This document shows, piece by piece, positions 1 through 8,167 of a DNA stretch of 64,000 bases; position 1 is the stretch's first letter; each line of letters opens with the position of its first letter. Below the pieces are notes generated by a model. The model was given only the letters and a program-made list of their open reading frames with translations. It searched no databases and was not told the origin of the DNA. This DNA comes from Pseudooceanicola antarcticus (GTDB lineage Bacteria > Pseudomonadota > Alphaproteobacteria > Rhodobacterales > Rhodobacteraceae): positions 434,001 to 498,000 of the forward strand of contig NZ_OBEA01000002.1 of NCBI RefSeq assembly GCF_900215355.1. The letters are read 5' to 3'. The position numbers and the translations under genes were made by a program.

Positions 1-1
1 C

Positions 2-592
2 AACAAGACCCCGCGCGCAAAGCCTCCGCGCGCGGGGTCACGCTTTCAGAACGTCATCCGCATCCGCAATTTCCAGGCGCTGTTCCAGCGCTATGCGCGA
101 CCCGGAGACCTGATCTTTGCCAGCGCCTTCATGGTGCTGGCCCTTCTTCTGCTCGCCCTGCTGCCGGTGGAAACCACCTGGGCCGCGCGCACCAAGCTCT
201 ACCAGCAGCCGGCCTTCTGGCCCGGCGTCGCCATCCTGTCGATGGTGCTCTTCGCCGCTGGTCACCTGCTGGGCGCGCTGGTCTCGACCCGCCGCCCCGG
301 CTGGCAGGCCGAGCTCTGGGCTTGGCTGCGCAGCCTCGAGTTCGCCGCCTGGTTCCTGGCCTATGTCTGGCTGGTGCCGCAGGCGGGCTACCTGCCCTCG
401 ACCGTGGCCTTCTGCTGCGCGCTCGCCTTCCGCATGGGCTATCGCTCCTGGCGCTGGATGGGCATCGCGGCGCTCTTCGCCCTGGCCGTTGTGGTGGTCT
501 TCAAGAGCTTCCTGCAGGTGAAGATCCCCGCAGGCGCCGTCTATGACCACCTGCCCGACCAAATCCGTACCTTCGTCATGATCAACTTCTGA
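2..592 (+). CDS. tctB: TctB-family small membrane subunit of a tripartite tricarboxylate transporter (5' end outside window)
   Basis: The frame is open from base 2 to a TGA at 590-592. The first ATG (131) falls inside the first hydrophobic segment, so the true start is upstream of it, probably outside the window. The visible product has about four membrane segments (LIFASAFMVLALLLLALLP, then segments near PGVAILSMVLFAAGHLL, FAAWFLAYVWLV and GIAALFALAVVVVFK), the usual TctB layout. TctB is the small, poorly conserved membrane partner of TctA; with a periplasmic TctC binding protein the two import carboxylates. It sits 8 bp upstream of tctA on the same strand, which is the main support. The tctC gene is expected just upstream, outside the window. 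Confidence 0.75.
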   Translation, partial: NKTPRAKPPRAGSRFQNVIRIRNFQALFQRYARPGDLIFASAFMVLALLLLALLPVETTWAARTKLYQQPAFWPGVAILSMVLFAAGHLLGALVSTRRPGWQAELWAWLRSLEFAAWFLAYVWLVPQAGYLPSTVAFCCALAFRMGYRSWRWMGIAALFALAVVVVFKSFLQVKIPAGAVYDHLPDQIRTFVMINF

Positions 593-600
593 GGCCCCCG

Positions 601-2094
601 ATGGAGATGTTCCTTTCCGGCATCCAGATGCTGATGCATATCGACGTGCTGGTCGCCCTGTTGATCGGCTCGATCGGTGGCGTGGTGATCGGCGCCATCC
701 CCGGTGTCGGGCCCGCCGTGGCCATCGCCATCCTGCTGCCGGCCACCTTCGCCATGGAGCCGCTGGTCGGCCTGACCATGCTTCTGGGCATCTACGGCTC
801 GTCGATGTTCGGCGGCGCGCTGCCCGCGATCCTGATCAACACCCCCGGCACGGCGGTCAATGCGCTGACCACCTATGACGGCCACCCGATGACCCGGCGC
901 GGAGAGGCCCTGCGCGCCCTGGGCCTGGCCTATGGCGCCTCCTTCGCGGGCGGCATCCTGTCGATCATCGCGCTGATCCTTCTGTCGCCCGTCCTGGCGA
1001 AGATTGCGCCCATGTTCGGCTCGCGCGAGATCTTCCTGGCGGCCCTGCTGGGCCTCGTCCTCGTGGTGCTGGCACACCGGGGCCAGACCTTCGCCGCCGG
1101 CATGCTGGCAGCGCTCGGCATCTTCCTCGGCACCGTCGGGCTGGAACCGGTCAAGTACACCCAACGCTTCACCTTCGGGCAGCAATGGCTGGGCTCCGGC
1201 TTCGACCTGATCGTCGTGGTGCTGGGCCTCTTCGCCCTGTCGCAGGCCTTCCTGCTGCTGACCGAGCCCGAAAGCGCGCCGAAGACGGAAAAAATCACCG
1301 GCTCCATGGGCCGCGCCATGTCAGAGGTGCTGGGCTTCAAGCGCATCGCCGGGGTCGGCGCGGGCTTCGGCGTGCTGATGGGGATGATCCCCGGCGTCGG
1401 CGAATTCACCGCCCAGTTCCTCAGCTACACCTACGCCCAGAAGACCTCGAAGACCCCCGAGGCCTTCGGCAAGGGCAGCCCAGAGGGGCTGGTGGCCAGC
1501 GAAAGCGCCAACAACGCGGTGCCCGCCGCCACGATGATCCCGCTGCTGGCCCTCGGCATCCCGGGCGAGGCGCTGACCGCGATGATGCTCTCGGTCTTCT
1601 ATGTCCACAACGTGATCCCCGGCCCGCAGCTCTTCCAGGGTCAGCTGGATTTCGTCTACGCGCTCTACGTGGCGATGATCCTTCTGAACGTGATCGTGGT
1701 CTGCTTCATGCTGGTGGCCTCGAACGGGCTTCTGAAGATCATCCGCATCCCGACGCGGTTCCTCGGCGTGATGATCCTCACGCTCAGCTTCGTCGGCGTC
1801 TACTCGCTGCGCAACTCGACGGTGGATTGCGCCATCGCGGCGGGCTTCGGCGTGCTGGGGCTGATCCTGAAACGGCAGAACCTGCCGGTGGTGCCCATCG
1901 TGCTGGGCATGGTCCTGGGCGGCATCATGGAGGTCAAGCTGCGCCCCGCCATGGCCCGCGTGAAGGTATTCACCGACTTCTTCGACCGACCCATCGCGGC
2001 CTTCCTCGGCCTGGCGATCCTCACCCTGATCACCCTGCATTTCGTCGGCCTCTACCGCGAAAACCGCAACCGTGACCCGGAAGAACAACCCTGA
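601..2094 (+). CDS. tctA: TctA-family large permease subunit of a tripartite tricarboxylate transporter
   Basis: The 497-residue polytopic protein is of normal TctA length. The two inverted family repeats are visible: IPGVGPAVAIAILLP near residue 30 and IPGVGEFTAQFLS near residue 264, each followed by proline/glycine-rich substrate-site segments (LPAILINTPGTA; PLLALGIPGEA). It forms the transport channel in the inner membrane and uses an ion gradient; the carboxylate transported cannot be told from sequence. It starts 8 bp after tctB and ends just before a strong hairpin, so it is the last gene of the operon. Confidence 0.93.
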   Translation: MEMFLSGIQMLMHIDVLVALLIGSIGGVVIGAIPGVGPAVAIAILLPATFAMEPLVGLTMLLGIYGSSMFGGALPAILINTPGTAVNALTTYDGHPMTRRGEALRALGLAYGASFAGGILSIIALILLSPVLAKIAPMFGSREIFLAALLGLVLVVLAHRGQTFAAGMLAALGIFLGTVGLEPVKYTQRFTFGQQWLGSGFDLIVVVLGLFALSQAFLLLTEPESAPKTEKITGSMGRAMSEVLGFKRIAGVGAGFGVLMGMIPGVGEFTAQFLSYTYAQKTSKTPEAFGKGSPEGLVASESANNAVPAATMIPLLALGIPGEALTAMMLSVFYVHNVIPGPQLFQGQLDFVYALYVAMILLNVIVVCFMLVASNGLLKIIRIPTRFLGVMILTLSFVGVYSLRNSTVDCAIAAGFGVLGLILKRQNLPVVPIVLGMVLGGIMEVKLRPAMARVKVFTDFFDRPIAAFLGLAILTLITLHFVGLYRENRNRDPEEQP

Positions 2095-2098
2095 GCAA

Positions 2099-2133
2099 GA
2101 AGGGCGCCCCGCTATCCACGAGGCGCCCTTTCA
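2099..2133 (+). terminator. Rho-independent terminator of the tct operon
   Basis: An 8-bp perfect stem, AGGGCGCC (2101-2108) with GGCGCCCT (2122-2129), has a 13-nt loop and is followed by a short T run. It starts a few bases after the tctA stop codon. Confidence 0.7.
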
Positions 2134-2143
2134 CATCACCAGG

Positions 2144-2193
2144 CTGAAAATACTCCGGGGGAATCCGCGTCAGCGGATGGGGGCAGAGCCCCC
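2144..2193. repeat. Rhodobacterales-type intergenic double-hairpin element
   Basis: Two small hairpins lie back to back: ATCCGC-GTCA-GCGGAT (2163-2178) and GGGGGC-AGA-GCCCCC (2179-2193), preceded by TGAAAATACTCCGGGGG. I recognise this arrangement from memory as a common dispersed intergenic element in Rhodobacteraceae genomes; only one copy is seen here. It lies between the convergent tctA and amidase genes and may also stop transcription of one or both. Confidence 0.5.
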
Positions 2194-2213
2194 CCCCTGA
2201 CATCCGACGGCCC

Positions 2214-3650
2214 TCACACCACCGGATCAATCGGCCCGAGCGGCCCGCCCATGGCGCGTTCGATGATCCGGGCCGCGGTCAGCAGCGCCGCTTCACCCCG
2301 CGGCTTGCCAATCAGTTGCAGACCCACCGGCAGGCCGCGCGGACCCAGCCCCACGGGAACCGAGATCGCAGGCAGTCCGGTCACCGGCGAGACGAAAGAG
2401 AACTTCAGCCAGGCGATGTAATCCTCCAGCGGGCGGCCGTCGATCTCGACCGGGTATTCCTGCTCGACCGGGCCGGGCATCAGGCCCACCACAGGGCACG
2501 CCAGCACGTCGAAGCCCCGCATGAAGCCCGCCACGATATCGAAGAGCCGCGACTTGGCGCGCTGCGCGTCATAGATGTCGGTGACGCTCAGCATGCGGCC
2601 GTATTCGATGTTCTCGCGCAGGGTCGCCTTGAAGTGCTTCGACATCCGCGGCTCGGCCTGGCCCAGCTCGGCGGCCCAGAGCATGGCGCGCAGCACCCGG
2701 TAGGTGCCGTCGAGCTCGGGCAGCGGCGGGCAGGTCTCTTCCACCACCGCGCCATCACGGGCCAGCAGATCCATCACGTCGCGCAGATGCGCCTCCATCT
2801 CGCTCGACACCGGGGCAAAGCCGCCGAGGTCCGGCGAGAAGGCGATGCGCAGCCCGCCCTCGGCGCGCGCCACCGCCTGCTGGTAGGGCGCATCCGGCGC
2901 GGGACAGGAAAGCGGCTCGGCGGCATCGAAGCCGGCCATGGCATCGAGGAACAGCGCCGCATCGGTCACCGAACGGGCCATGGGGCCCTGCACGGCCTCG
3001 CTGTGAAAACGCATGTGCCCCGGCGCGCCGGGCACGATGCCGGGAGAGGGCCGAAGGCCCACGACCCCGCAGAAGGCGGCAGGTGTCCGCAGCGAGCCCG
3101 CCAGGTCCGACCCATGGGCCAGCCAGACCTCGCCCGAGGCCAGCGCCGCCGCCGCCCCGCCCGAGGATCCCCCGGCGCTCATCGCCGTGTTCCAGGGGTT
3201 GCGGGTATAGCCGAAGACATCGTTGAAGGTATTGGCCCCGGCACCGAACTCGGGCGTATTGGTCTTGCCGATCACCAGCCCGCCGCGCGCCTCGATGCGC
3301 CGCACCACAGCGCCCGAGGTCTCGGGGACATGGGCGGTCAGGGCGCGGGTGCCCATGGTGGTGCGCACGCCCGCCACCTCGGTCAGATCCTTGATCGCCA
3401 CCGGCAGACCGGCCAGCCAGCCGGGGTGGGCCGTGTCCCCCGAGAGCGCCCCGGCCGCAGCCAGCGCGCGTTCGCGGCACAGGGTCGGCATGGCGTTGAT
3501 CAGGGGCTCCGCCTCGTCCAGCCTGGTGAAGGCCGCGTCGATCAGTTCCGGCGGCGAGACCTCGCCCCGCCGCAGCATTGAGACCACCTCATGGGCCTCG
3601 AGACGGCACAGATCCGGACCGGTGAAGGAGGGGGGGCTGACGGCGCTCAT
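2214..3650 (-). CDS. Amidase-signature (AS) family amidohydrolase
   Basis: This 478-residue protein belongs to the amidase-signature family, which hydrolyses amide bonds with a Ser-cisSer-Lys triad. The triad is visible: Lys87 in PVAIKDL, cis-Ser162 in GGSSGG, and the nucleophile Ser186 in GSDLAGSLRTPA. The last motif has Ala where the family usually has Gly (GSDxGGS). No signal peptide is seen, so it is probably cytoplasmic. The substrate cannot be assigned; AS enzymes include indole-acetamide, aryl-acylamide and nylon-oligomer hydrolases as well as GatA. It is not GatA, since no gatB or gatC is nearby. It follows the EPS operon terminator on the same strand, so it is probably a separate unit. 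Confidence 0.9.
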   Translation of the reverse strand: MSAVSPPSFTGPDLCRLEAHEVVSMLRRGEVSPPELIDAAFTRLDEAEPLINAMPTLCRERALAAAGALSGDTAHPGWLAGLPVAIKDLTEVAGVRTTMGTRALTAHVPETSGAVVRRIEARGGLVIGKTNTPEFGAGANTFNDVFGYTRNPWNTAMSAGGSSGGAAAALASGEVWLAHGSDLAGSLRTPAAFCGVVGLRPSPGIVPGAPGHMRFHSEAVQGPMARSVTDAALFLDAMAGFDAAEPLSCPAPDAPYQQAVARAEGGLRIAFSPDLGGFAPVSSEMEAHLRDVMDLLARDGAVVEETCPPLPELDGTYRVLRAMLWAAELGQAEPRMSKHFKATLRENIEYGRMLSVTDIYDAQRAKSRLFDIVAGFMRGFDVLACPVVGLMPGPVEQEYPVEIDGRPLEDYIAWLKFSFVSPVTGLPAISVPVGLGPRGLPVGLQLIGKPRGEAALLTAARIIERAMGGPLGPIDPVV

Positions 3651-3669
3651 GGCGACCTCTCGAAGAAAC

Positions 3670-3699
3670 CTGACACCCCCCGAGTTAGGGGGGTGTCAG
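3670..3699 (-). terminator. Strong terminator at the end of the EPS glycosyltransferase operon
   Basis: A perfect 12-bp inverted repeat, CTGACACCCCCC (3670-3681) and GGGGGGTGTCAG (3688-3699), has a 6-nt loop. Read on the minus strand it is followed by GTTTCTT. It lies 41 bp after the stop codon of the last glycosyltransferase gene and 19 bp before the amidase start, so it separates the two units. Confidence 0.8.
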
Positions 3700-3740
3700 C
3701 GCAGAAGTCAAAGCGAGCGCCGGTGCGGGTCGACCTTTGA

Positions 3741-4742
3741 TCAGGTCTGCGGCAGGGCGATCACATCACCTCCGGCATGGATCTCCGCCAGCAGCTGGCG
3801 CCAGCCGCTGATGGTCTGCTGCTCTTCGATGCGGCGCGCGGGAAGGGAGGTCGGCATCTGGGTGCCGGCGATCTGCGCCATGGCGGCGGTCCAGCCCTCG
3901 ACCGACAGATCGGGGACGCGGATCGCGCCCATCTCGACGTGATCGGCCAGCCCGTCGACGCCCGAGACCAGCAGCGGACGCCGCGCGGCGCGGGCCTCGG
4001 CGGCGGCGATGCCATAGGGCTCCCAGCGGGACGGCATCAGCATCACGTCGCATTGCGCCACGGCGCGAACGGGATCGGGGGCGAAGCCGGCGAAGCGGAT
4101 ACGCACGTCGCCCGAGGCCAGCTCTTCCAGCCGGGCGCGCTCGGGGCCATCGCCGTAGAGGGTCAGGCGCAGGTCGTTGCCCGGCAGGTCGCGGAAGGCC
4201 CGGATCATCACGTCGAAGCCCTTCTGGCGGTCGAACCGACCGATGGCCCCGAAGTTGTGCAGGCGGCCCTCGGGGGCGGGCAGGGCGCGGAATTCGGACA
4301 TGTCGACGCTGGGACGGATCACCGCCAGCGTCTCGGGCCGGACGAGGCCACGGCGGGTCAGCCAGTCGCCCTGGGCCTGGCTGACCGCGACTACACGGTC
4401 AAAGAGCGCATAGGCACAGCGCAGCAGGGTGTGGAAACGGGCCCGCGCGGGCACATTGGCGGCGGTGAAACCTTCCGAGTAGCTGTGCTCGACATGGACC
4501 ATGGGCGTTCCGGCGTGGCGCGCGCGCAGCGTGATCAGGCCGGGCAGCCCGCGCCAGCTGACGGCCAGGTGCGAGACGATCAGATCGGCCTCGAAGCGGA
4601 CCGAGGCCGGGTGGGTGCGCGGCACCGGCACGATCATGTGGCGCGCCAGCTTGGCCATGCCGGGGGTGTGGGCGATGAAGTCGAGGTAGCGGGTGACGCC
4701 GCCGGGGGATTGGTCGTCGATCAGGTGGGCGATGCGGAGCAT
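3741..4742 (-). CDS. GT4-type (GT-B fold) glycosyltransferase of the EPS cluster
   Basis: The 333-residue protein starts at an ATG at 4742 (MLRIAHLIDD); longer in-frame readings are antisense-like and unsupported. The C-terminal half has GT4 features: a nucleotide-sugar loop GAIGRFDRQKGF near residue 178 and PSRWEPYGIAAAEA near residue 245, which fits the E-x7-E signature region. The N-terminal GGVTRYLDFI is the usual acceptor-domain glycine loop. It probably adds a sugar to the lipid-linked EPS repeat unit at the cytoplasmic membrane face; donor and linkage are unknown. It is last of four minus-strand genes, 11 bp after the preceding GT2 gene. Confidence 0.88.
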   Translation of the reverse strand: MLRIAHLIDDQSPGGVTRYLDFIAHTPGMAKLARHMIVPVPRTHPASVRFEADLIVSHLAVSWRGLPGLITLRARHAGTPMVHVEHSYSEGFTAANVPARARFHTLLRCAYALFDRVVAVSQAQGDWLTRRGLVRPETLAVIRPSVDMSEFRALPAPEGRLHNFGAIGRFDRQKGFDVMIRAFRDLPGNDLRLTLYGDGPERARLEELASGDVRIRFAGFAPDPVRAVAQCDVMLMPSRWEPYGIAAAEARAARRPLLVSGVDGLADHVEMGAIRVPDLSVEGWTAAMAQIAGTQMPTSLPARRIEEQQTISGWRQLLAEIHAGGDVIALPQT

Positions 4743-4753
4743 GGTCTGTCCTT

Positions 4754-5758
4754 TCAGGCCGAACGGCGGCCGACGAGGGCGAGGGCGCGGTTGATGGCTG
4801 CGGGGCCGGCCATGGCCAGCACCAGGGTGGCGCCAAGGGTGGTGACGGTCTTCACGGGTTCCTCGAGCAGCGGCCGTTTCGAGCAGGCAAGAGAGGCGCG
4901 CATGCGGTTCACTGCCTCGGCACCGTTGCCCGCACTGACGGCGCGGCGGGCCAGGTAGCGGTTCTGGTAGGCGCGGGCCACGGGCGTCTCGCGGGCGAAG
5001 AACTCGGGCGCCAGCGGGGTCAGCTTCTCGACCATGCGTTCCCAGAAGGCGAACTGGCGGGTGATCCCGGCCGAAAGCCCCCCTGGTGCCACGCGGTAGC
5101 GGGTCAGCAGGCCGCGCAGGCCCTCGATTTCCCAGTCGGTGGTCAGCATCATGCGCAGCCAGCATTCGATATCCTCGGACTGGCGGAAGCTCTCGTCGAA
5201 CCACCAGTCACGGGCGGTTTCCTGCGCCGGGCGGAAGGCGATGGCATCGAGCGCCGCGCGGCGGATCACCGGGGCCGAGCCGTTGCCGATCGGGTTGCGC
5301 TTGAAGACATGGGCGGCGGTGATCCCGGTCAGCCGGGGGCGCTGTGCGAGACCGGTGGCCTGGCTTTCGCTGTCGATCAGCTCGGAGCCCGAGAAGGAGA
5401 TGCCGACATTGGGCCTGGTCTCGAGGTGGCGCACATGGGCGGCCAGCTTCTCGGGGCGCCAGAGGTCGTCGGCATCGCAGAAGCCGATGTATTCCCCACG
5501 GGCGTGGTGAATGCCGGAGTTGCGTGCTCCGGCCAGGCCCCGGTTGGGCTGCTGGATCAGGCGCAGGCGACGGTCGCCGAAGCTGCGGGCGATGGCCGGC
5601 GTGCGGTCGCTGGAGCCATCGTCGATGACCAGCAGCTCGAAGTCCTGGAAGGTCTGCGCCAGCAGCGAGCCGAGCGTCTCGGCCAGGGTTTCGGCCGCGT
5701 TGTAGGCGGGCACCACGATCGAGACACGGGGGGCGGTCGAGGAGATGAGATGGGGCAT
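4754..5758 (-). CDS. GT2-family glycosyltransferase of the EPS cluster
   Basis: I chose the ATG at 5758, preceded by GGAG at suitable distance, over an in-frame TTG at 5782. The 334-residue product has a GT-A domain: VSIVVPAYNAAETL near residue 11, IDDGSSDRT, NRGLAGARNSG, and the metal-binding motif CDADDLW near residue 94. Its role is probably sugar transfer during EPS repeat-unit assembly. The C-terminal region (about residues 215-334) resembles the helical tail common in GT2 enzymes and lacks a clear membrane anchor. The 35-bp gap to the upstream gene contains a partial duplication of that gene's last codons. Confidence 0.9.
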   Translation of the reverse strand: MPHLISSTAPRVSIVVPAYNAAETLAETLGSLLAQTFQDFELLVIDDGSSDRTPAIARSFGDRRLRLIQQPNRGLAGARNSGIHHARGEYIGFCDADDLWRPEKLAAHVRHLETRPNVGISFSGSELIDSESQATGLAQRPRLTGITAAHVFKRNPIGNGSAPVIRRAALDAIAFRPAQETARDWWFDESFRQSEDIECWLRMMLTTDWEIEGLRGLLTRYRVAPGGLSAGITRQFAFWERMVEKLTPLAPEFFARETPVARAYQNRYLARRAVSAGNGAEAVNRMRASLACSKRPLLEEPVKTVTTLGATLVLAMAGPAAINRALALVGRRSA

Positions 5759-5773
5759 GTCAGGTCTCCGGTC

Positions 5774-5807
5774 AGTTTGCAAAGACGGGGGGCTTAGTTT
5801 GCAAAGA
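5774..5807. repeat. 12-bp direct repeat at the end of a glycosyltransferase gene
   Basis: AGTTTGCAAAGA occurs at 5774-5785 and again at 5796-5807. The second copy covers the last codons and stop of the neighbouring gene (5794-6708, minus strand), so the first looks like a small tandem duplication of that gene end. Confidence 0.6.
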
Positions 5808-6708
5808 GCGTTTTACGCAGGGCGGCGGGCAGGATGGGGGCCATCAGGGCTCCCCCCAGAGTGAGGGCGCCACGGCGCAGGTCGGAGAACCAGCCGCGCG
5901 GGCTGGCGCCCAGACCGCGCAGGGCCAGGCCCAGGGTCTGGCGGCGCGGGGCGCCGGTGCGCAGGGCACGGCGGGTCAGGTAGCGCAGGTGGATCGCCTC
6001 GTCGCGCGGCGAGGGGCGGTTGCCGTAGCGGGCGGCCGTGGTCAGCGCGGCGAGACGCCCCGCGGCCATGGCGGGCAGATCCGCCGAGAGGCCGGTGACC
6101 GAGGTGCGGTACATCACCTGGACCTCGTCGATCCCGGCAAGGCGGTGGCCTTCACCGACGAGGCGGATCAGGAACTCCAGATCCTCGTTGTGCACGATGC
6201 GCGCATCTAGCCCGCCGCGGGCGCGGAAGACATCGGCGCGCAGGGCCAGGTTCGACATGGTGCAGACCGGGTTCTCGCCCAGCAGGTCGCTGACGGTGAC
6301 GTCGCGCGACAGGATGCGGCTGCTGCTGCGGGTGCCCTCGGCGTCGAAGAAGGCCACGCGCGCATAGGTTGCGTCGATGGTCGGATCGGCAAAGCGCCTG
6401 GCCAGGCTCTCCAATTTGCCGGGCAGCCAGAGGTCATCGGCGTCGCAGAAGGCCAGGATCTCTCCACGGGCTTCGGACAGGGCGAGGTTGCGTGCCTCTG
6501 AGGGGCCCTTGCCGGAATTGCGCATCGGGCGGAAGCGGGGGTCCTGCTGGGCGAAGCGGCGGGCAATGTCGAGGCTGTCGTCCACCGAGCCATCGTCGAT
6601 GACCAGCGCTTCCCAATCGCCGAGGCTCTGCGCGCGCAGGCTGTCGAGGGTCGCGCCGAGGGTGGCGGCGGAATTGTAGCAGGGGATGACGATCGTGAAG
6701 CGGGGCAT
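5794..6708 (-). CDS. Second GT2-family glycosyltransferase of the EPS cluster
   Basis: The start is the ATG at 6708 (MPRFTIVIPCYNS), whose A is shared with the TGA of the flippase gene (TGATG), so translation is probably coupled. The 304-residue protein has a GT-A fold: TIVIPCYNSAATLGATL, IDDGSVDDS near residue 36, PSEARNLALSEARG, and FCDADDLWLPGKL near residue 92 with the metal-binding DxD. The C-terminal third, rich in Arg and Leu, probably contacts the membrane. It resembles the neighbouring GT2 gene and may be an old paralogue. It probably adds one sugar of the EPS repeat unit. Confidence 0.9.
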   Translation of the reverse strand: MPRFTIVIPCYNSAATLGATLDSLRAQSLGDWEALVIDDGSVDDSLDIARRFAQQDPRFRPMRNSGKGPSEARNLALSEARGEILAFCDADDLWLPGKLESLARRFADPTIDATYARVAFFDAEGTRSSSRILSRDVTVSDLLGENPVCTMSNLALRADVFRARGGLDARIVHNEDLEFLIRLVGEGHRLAGIDEVQVMYRTSVTGLSADLPAMAAGRLAALTTAARYGNRPSPRDEAIHLRYLTRRALRTGAPRRQTLGLALRGLGASPRGWFSDLRRGALTLGGALMAPILPAALRKTLFAN

Positions 6709-7949
6709 CAGGCAAGCTCCATCCGGCGAGAGGTCACGAGGGCGGGGCCGATGGCGGGCAGGGCGGCTCCGATCTGGGTCACCAGGGCGACCACGAGGTA
6801 GCCCATGGCAATGGCGGTGAGGCCGTAGGGGGCCAGGACGATGGTGTTGGCGATCAGGGCGGCGGTCATGGCGAGGGTGGCCAGGAACTCGACCTGCGGC
6901 TTGTCGTGGGCGCGCAGCCACTGGGCGGCGGCGGACCAGATGACGCCGGGGATGGCGGCGAGGCAGAGGATCGAGACCACGTCCTCGATGCCCGACCAGC
7001 CGTCTCCGAAGAGCACCGGCACGTAGTAGGGCGCGGCCAGGGCCTGCAGCATCACCGCCGGGGCGATGATCGAGACCGACAGGATCAGCGAGCGGCGCAG
7101 CGCGGCGGCGCGGTCAGGTGCGGTGACCAGGTGTGGGAAGAGCACCGTGGCGAAGGCCTGGCTGAACGAGGTGGCGAGACCGAGACCGGCGTTGAAGGCC
7201 ATGAAGTAGAGGCCCAGCATCTCGGTGCCCAGAAGCGCGCCGATGACCAGCTTGTCGGCCTGCAGGCGCAGCGCCTTGACCACCTCGACCCCCAGCACGG
7301 CCCAGCCATAGGCCAGGAAGGGGCGCAGCGGCGCTGCCGTGGCAGAGCGGTCGGGGCGCCAGGGGCGCAGGCGGCGCATGGCGACAAGCCAGACCGGCGC
7401 CGCCATCAGGCGCGGCAGGACCAGCGCGATGGGACCGGGGAAGATCAGCGCCAGCAGGGCAGAGGCGACATTGGCGGCGACGACCTGGCCCCCGGCGATG
7501 GCGGCGGTCTGCTTCATCTTGCCTTCGCGCATGGCCAGGGCGCATTGCACGAGGCCTGCGGGCATGAAGAGGTATTCTCCGGCCAGCACCGCGATCAGGG
7601 CAAAGAGCATCACGTCGCCGGTCATCGCCCAGATGGCGCCGCCGGCGGCCACCTGCAGGGCGAAGAGACCCAGGCACCAGGCCCAGAAGATGCGATGCGC
7701 GGTGCGGGTGGTGGCGGCCAGGTCCTCGTCGCGGGCGGCGATGACGCGCTGGCCGACGCCGTTCTCGGTCAGCGACTTGACGATATCCGAGGCGGCCATG
7801 GCGGCGGCGGCCAGGCCGATGGCACCGGCATCCATGGTCCGGGCCACCGCGATGACGACCAGCAGGCGCGATCCCTTGGCCGCAGCCTCGGAGAGGCTGT
7901 AGGCAAGAAGATGCGCAGCGAAGCTGCCGGGGCGGAGGAAGCGGATCAT
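6708..7949 (-). CDS. Wzx-type polysaccharide flippase (MOP superfamily)
   Basis: The start is ATG 7949 (MIRFLRPGSFAAH), preceded by AGGA; longer in-frame reading upstream runs through the promoter region. The 413-residue protein is hydrophobic throughout, with about 12 membrane segments and the opening pattern of the Polysacc_synt family (LSEAAAKGSRLLVVIAVART). It should flip lipid-linked EPS repeat units across the inner membrane. It is first gene of the minus-strand operon flippase-GT2-GT2-GT4, transcribed away from the export lipoprotein gene. The 218-bp divergent region holds regulatory box A. Confidence 0.88.
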   Translation of the reverse strand: MIRFLRPGSFAAHLLAYSLSEAAAKGSRLLVVIAVARTMDAGAIGLAAAAMAASDIVKSLTENGVGQRVIAARDEDLAATTRTAHRIFWAWCLGLFALQVAAGGAIWAMTGDVMLFALIAVLAGEYLFMPAGLVQCALAMREGKMKQTAAIAGGQVVAANVASALLALIFPGPIALVLPRLMAAPVWLVAMRRLRPWRPDRSATAAPLRPFLAYGWAVLGVEVVKALRLQADKLVIGALLGTEMLGLYFMAFNAGLGLATSFSQAFATVLFPHLVTAPDRAAALRRSLILSVSIIAPAVMLQALAAPYYVPVLFGDGWSGIEDVVSILCLAAIPGVIWSAAAQWLRAHDKPQVEFLATLAMTAALIANTIVLAPYGLTAIAMGYLVVALVTQIGAALPAIGPALVTSRRMELA

Positions 7950-8054
7950 CGAGAAAGTCCTGGTGAATATGCGGTGATGCCCCCTGATAAGGGCTCTTTG
8001 GCCCTTGCGTCTTTCGCGCCCTAGGAGAGTGCAGGGGGGCAACAGGCAAAGAGA

Positions 8055-8072
8055 CCTATCCATTCGGATGGG
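8055..8072. promoter_or_regulatory. EPS box A: CCTATCC-N4-GGATGGG dyad
   Basis: The 7-4-7 inverted repeat has one mismatch in the right arm. It lies in the divergent region, 106 bp from the flippase start (7949) and 95 bp from the export-lipoprotein start (8168). Toward the lipoprotein gene, CTGACC (8076-8081) and TTGAAT (8099-8104) are 17 bp apart and could be a weak -35/-10 pair just downstream. The same dyad recurs at three other EPS promoters, which is why I call it an operator. Confidence 0.65.
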
Positions 8073-8167
8073 CGGCTGACCCTGAGTAAGCTGGACGCTT
8101 GAATCCCGCCCGGTATAGGGTGACTGCAAAGCCCGAGATCAAAGCCCAAAGCTATTCGGACCAGACA

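Noticed and set aside
8-38. Hairpin ACCCCGCGCG/CGCGCGGGGT near the window start
   Set aside because: A 10-bp stem could be a terminator of an upstream gene, but the tctB frame is open through it from base 2 and there is no T run, so I cannot tell whether it is coding or intergenic.
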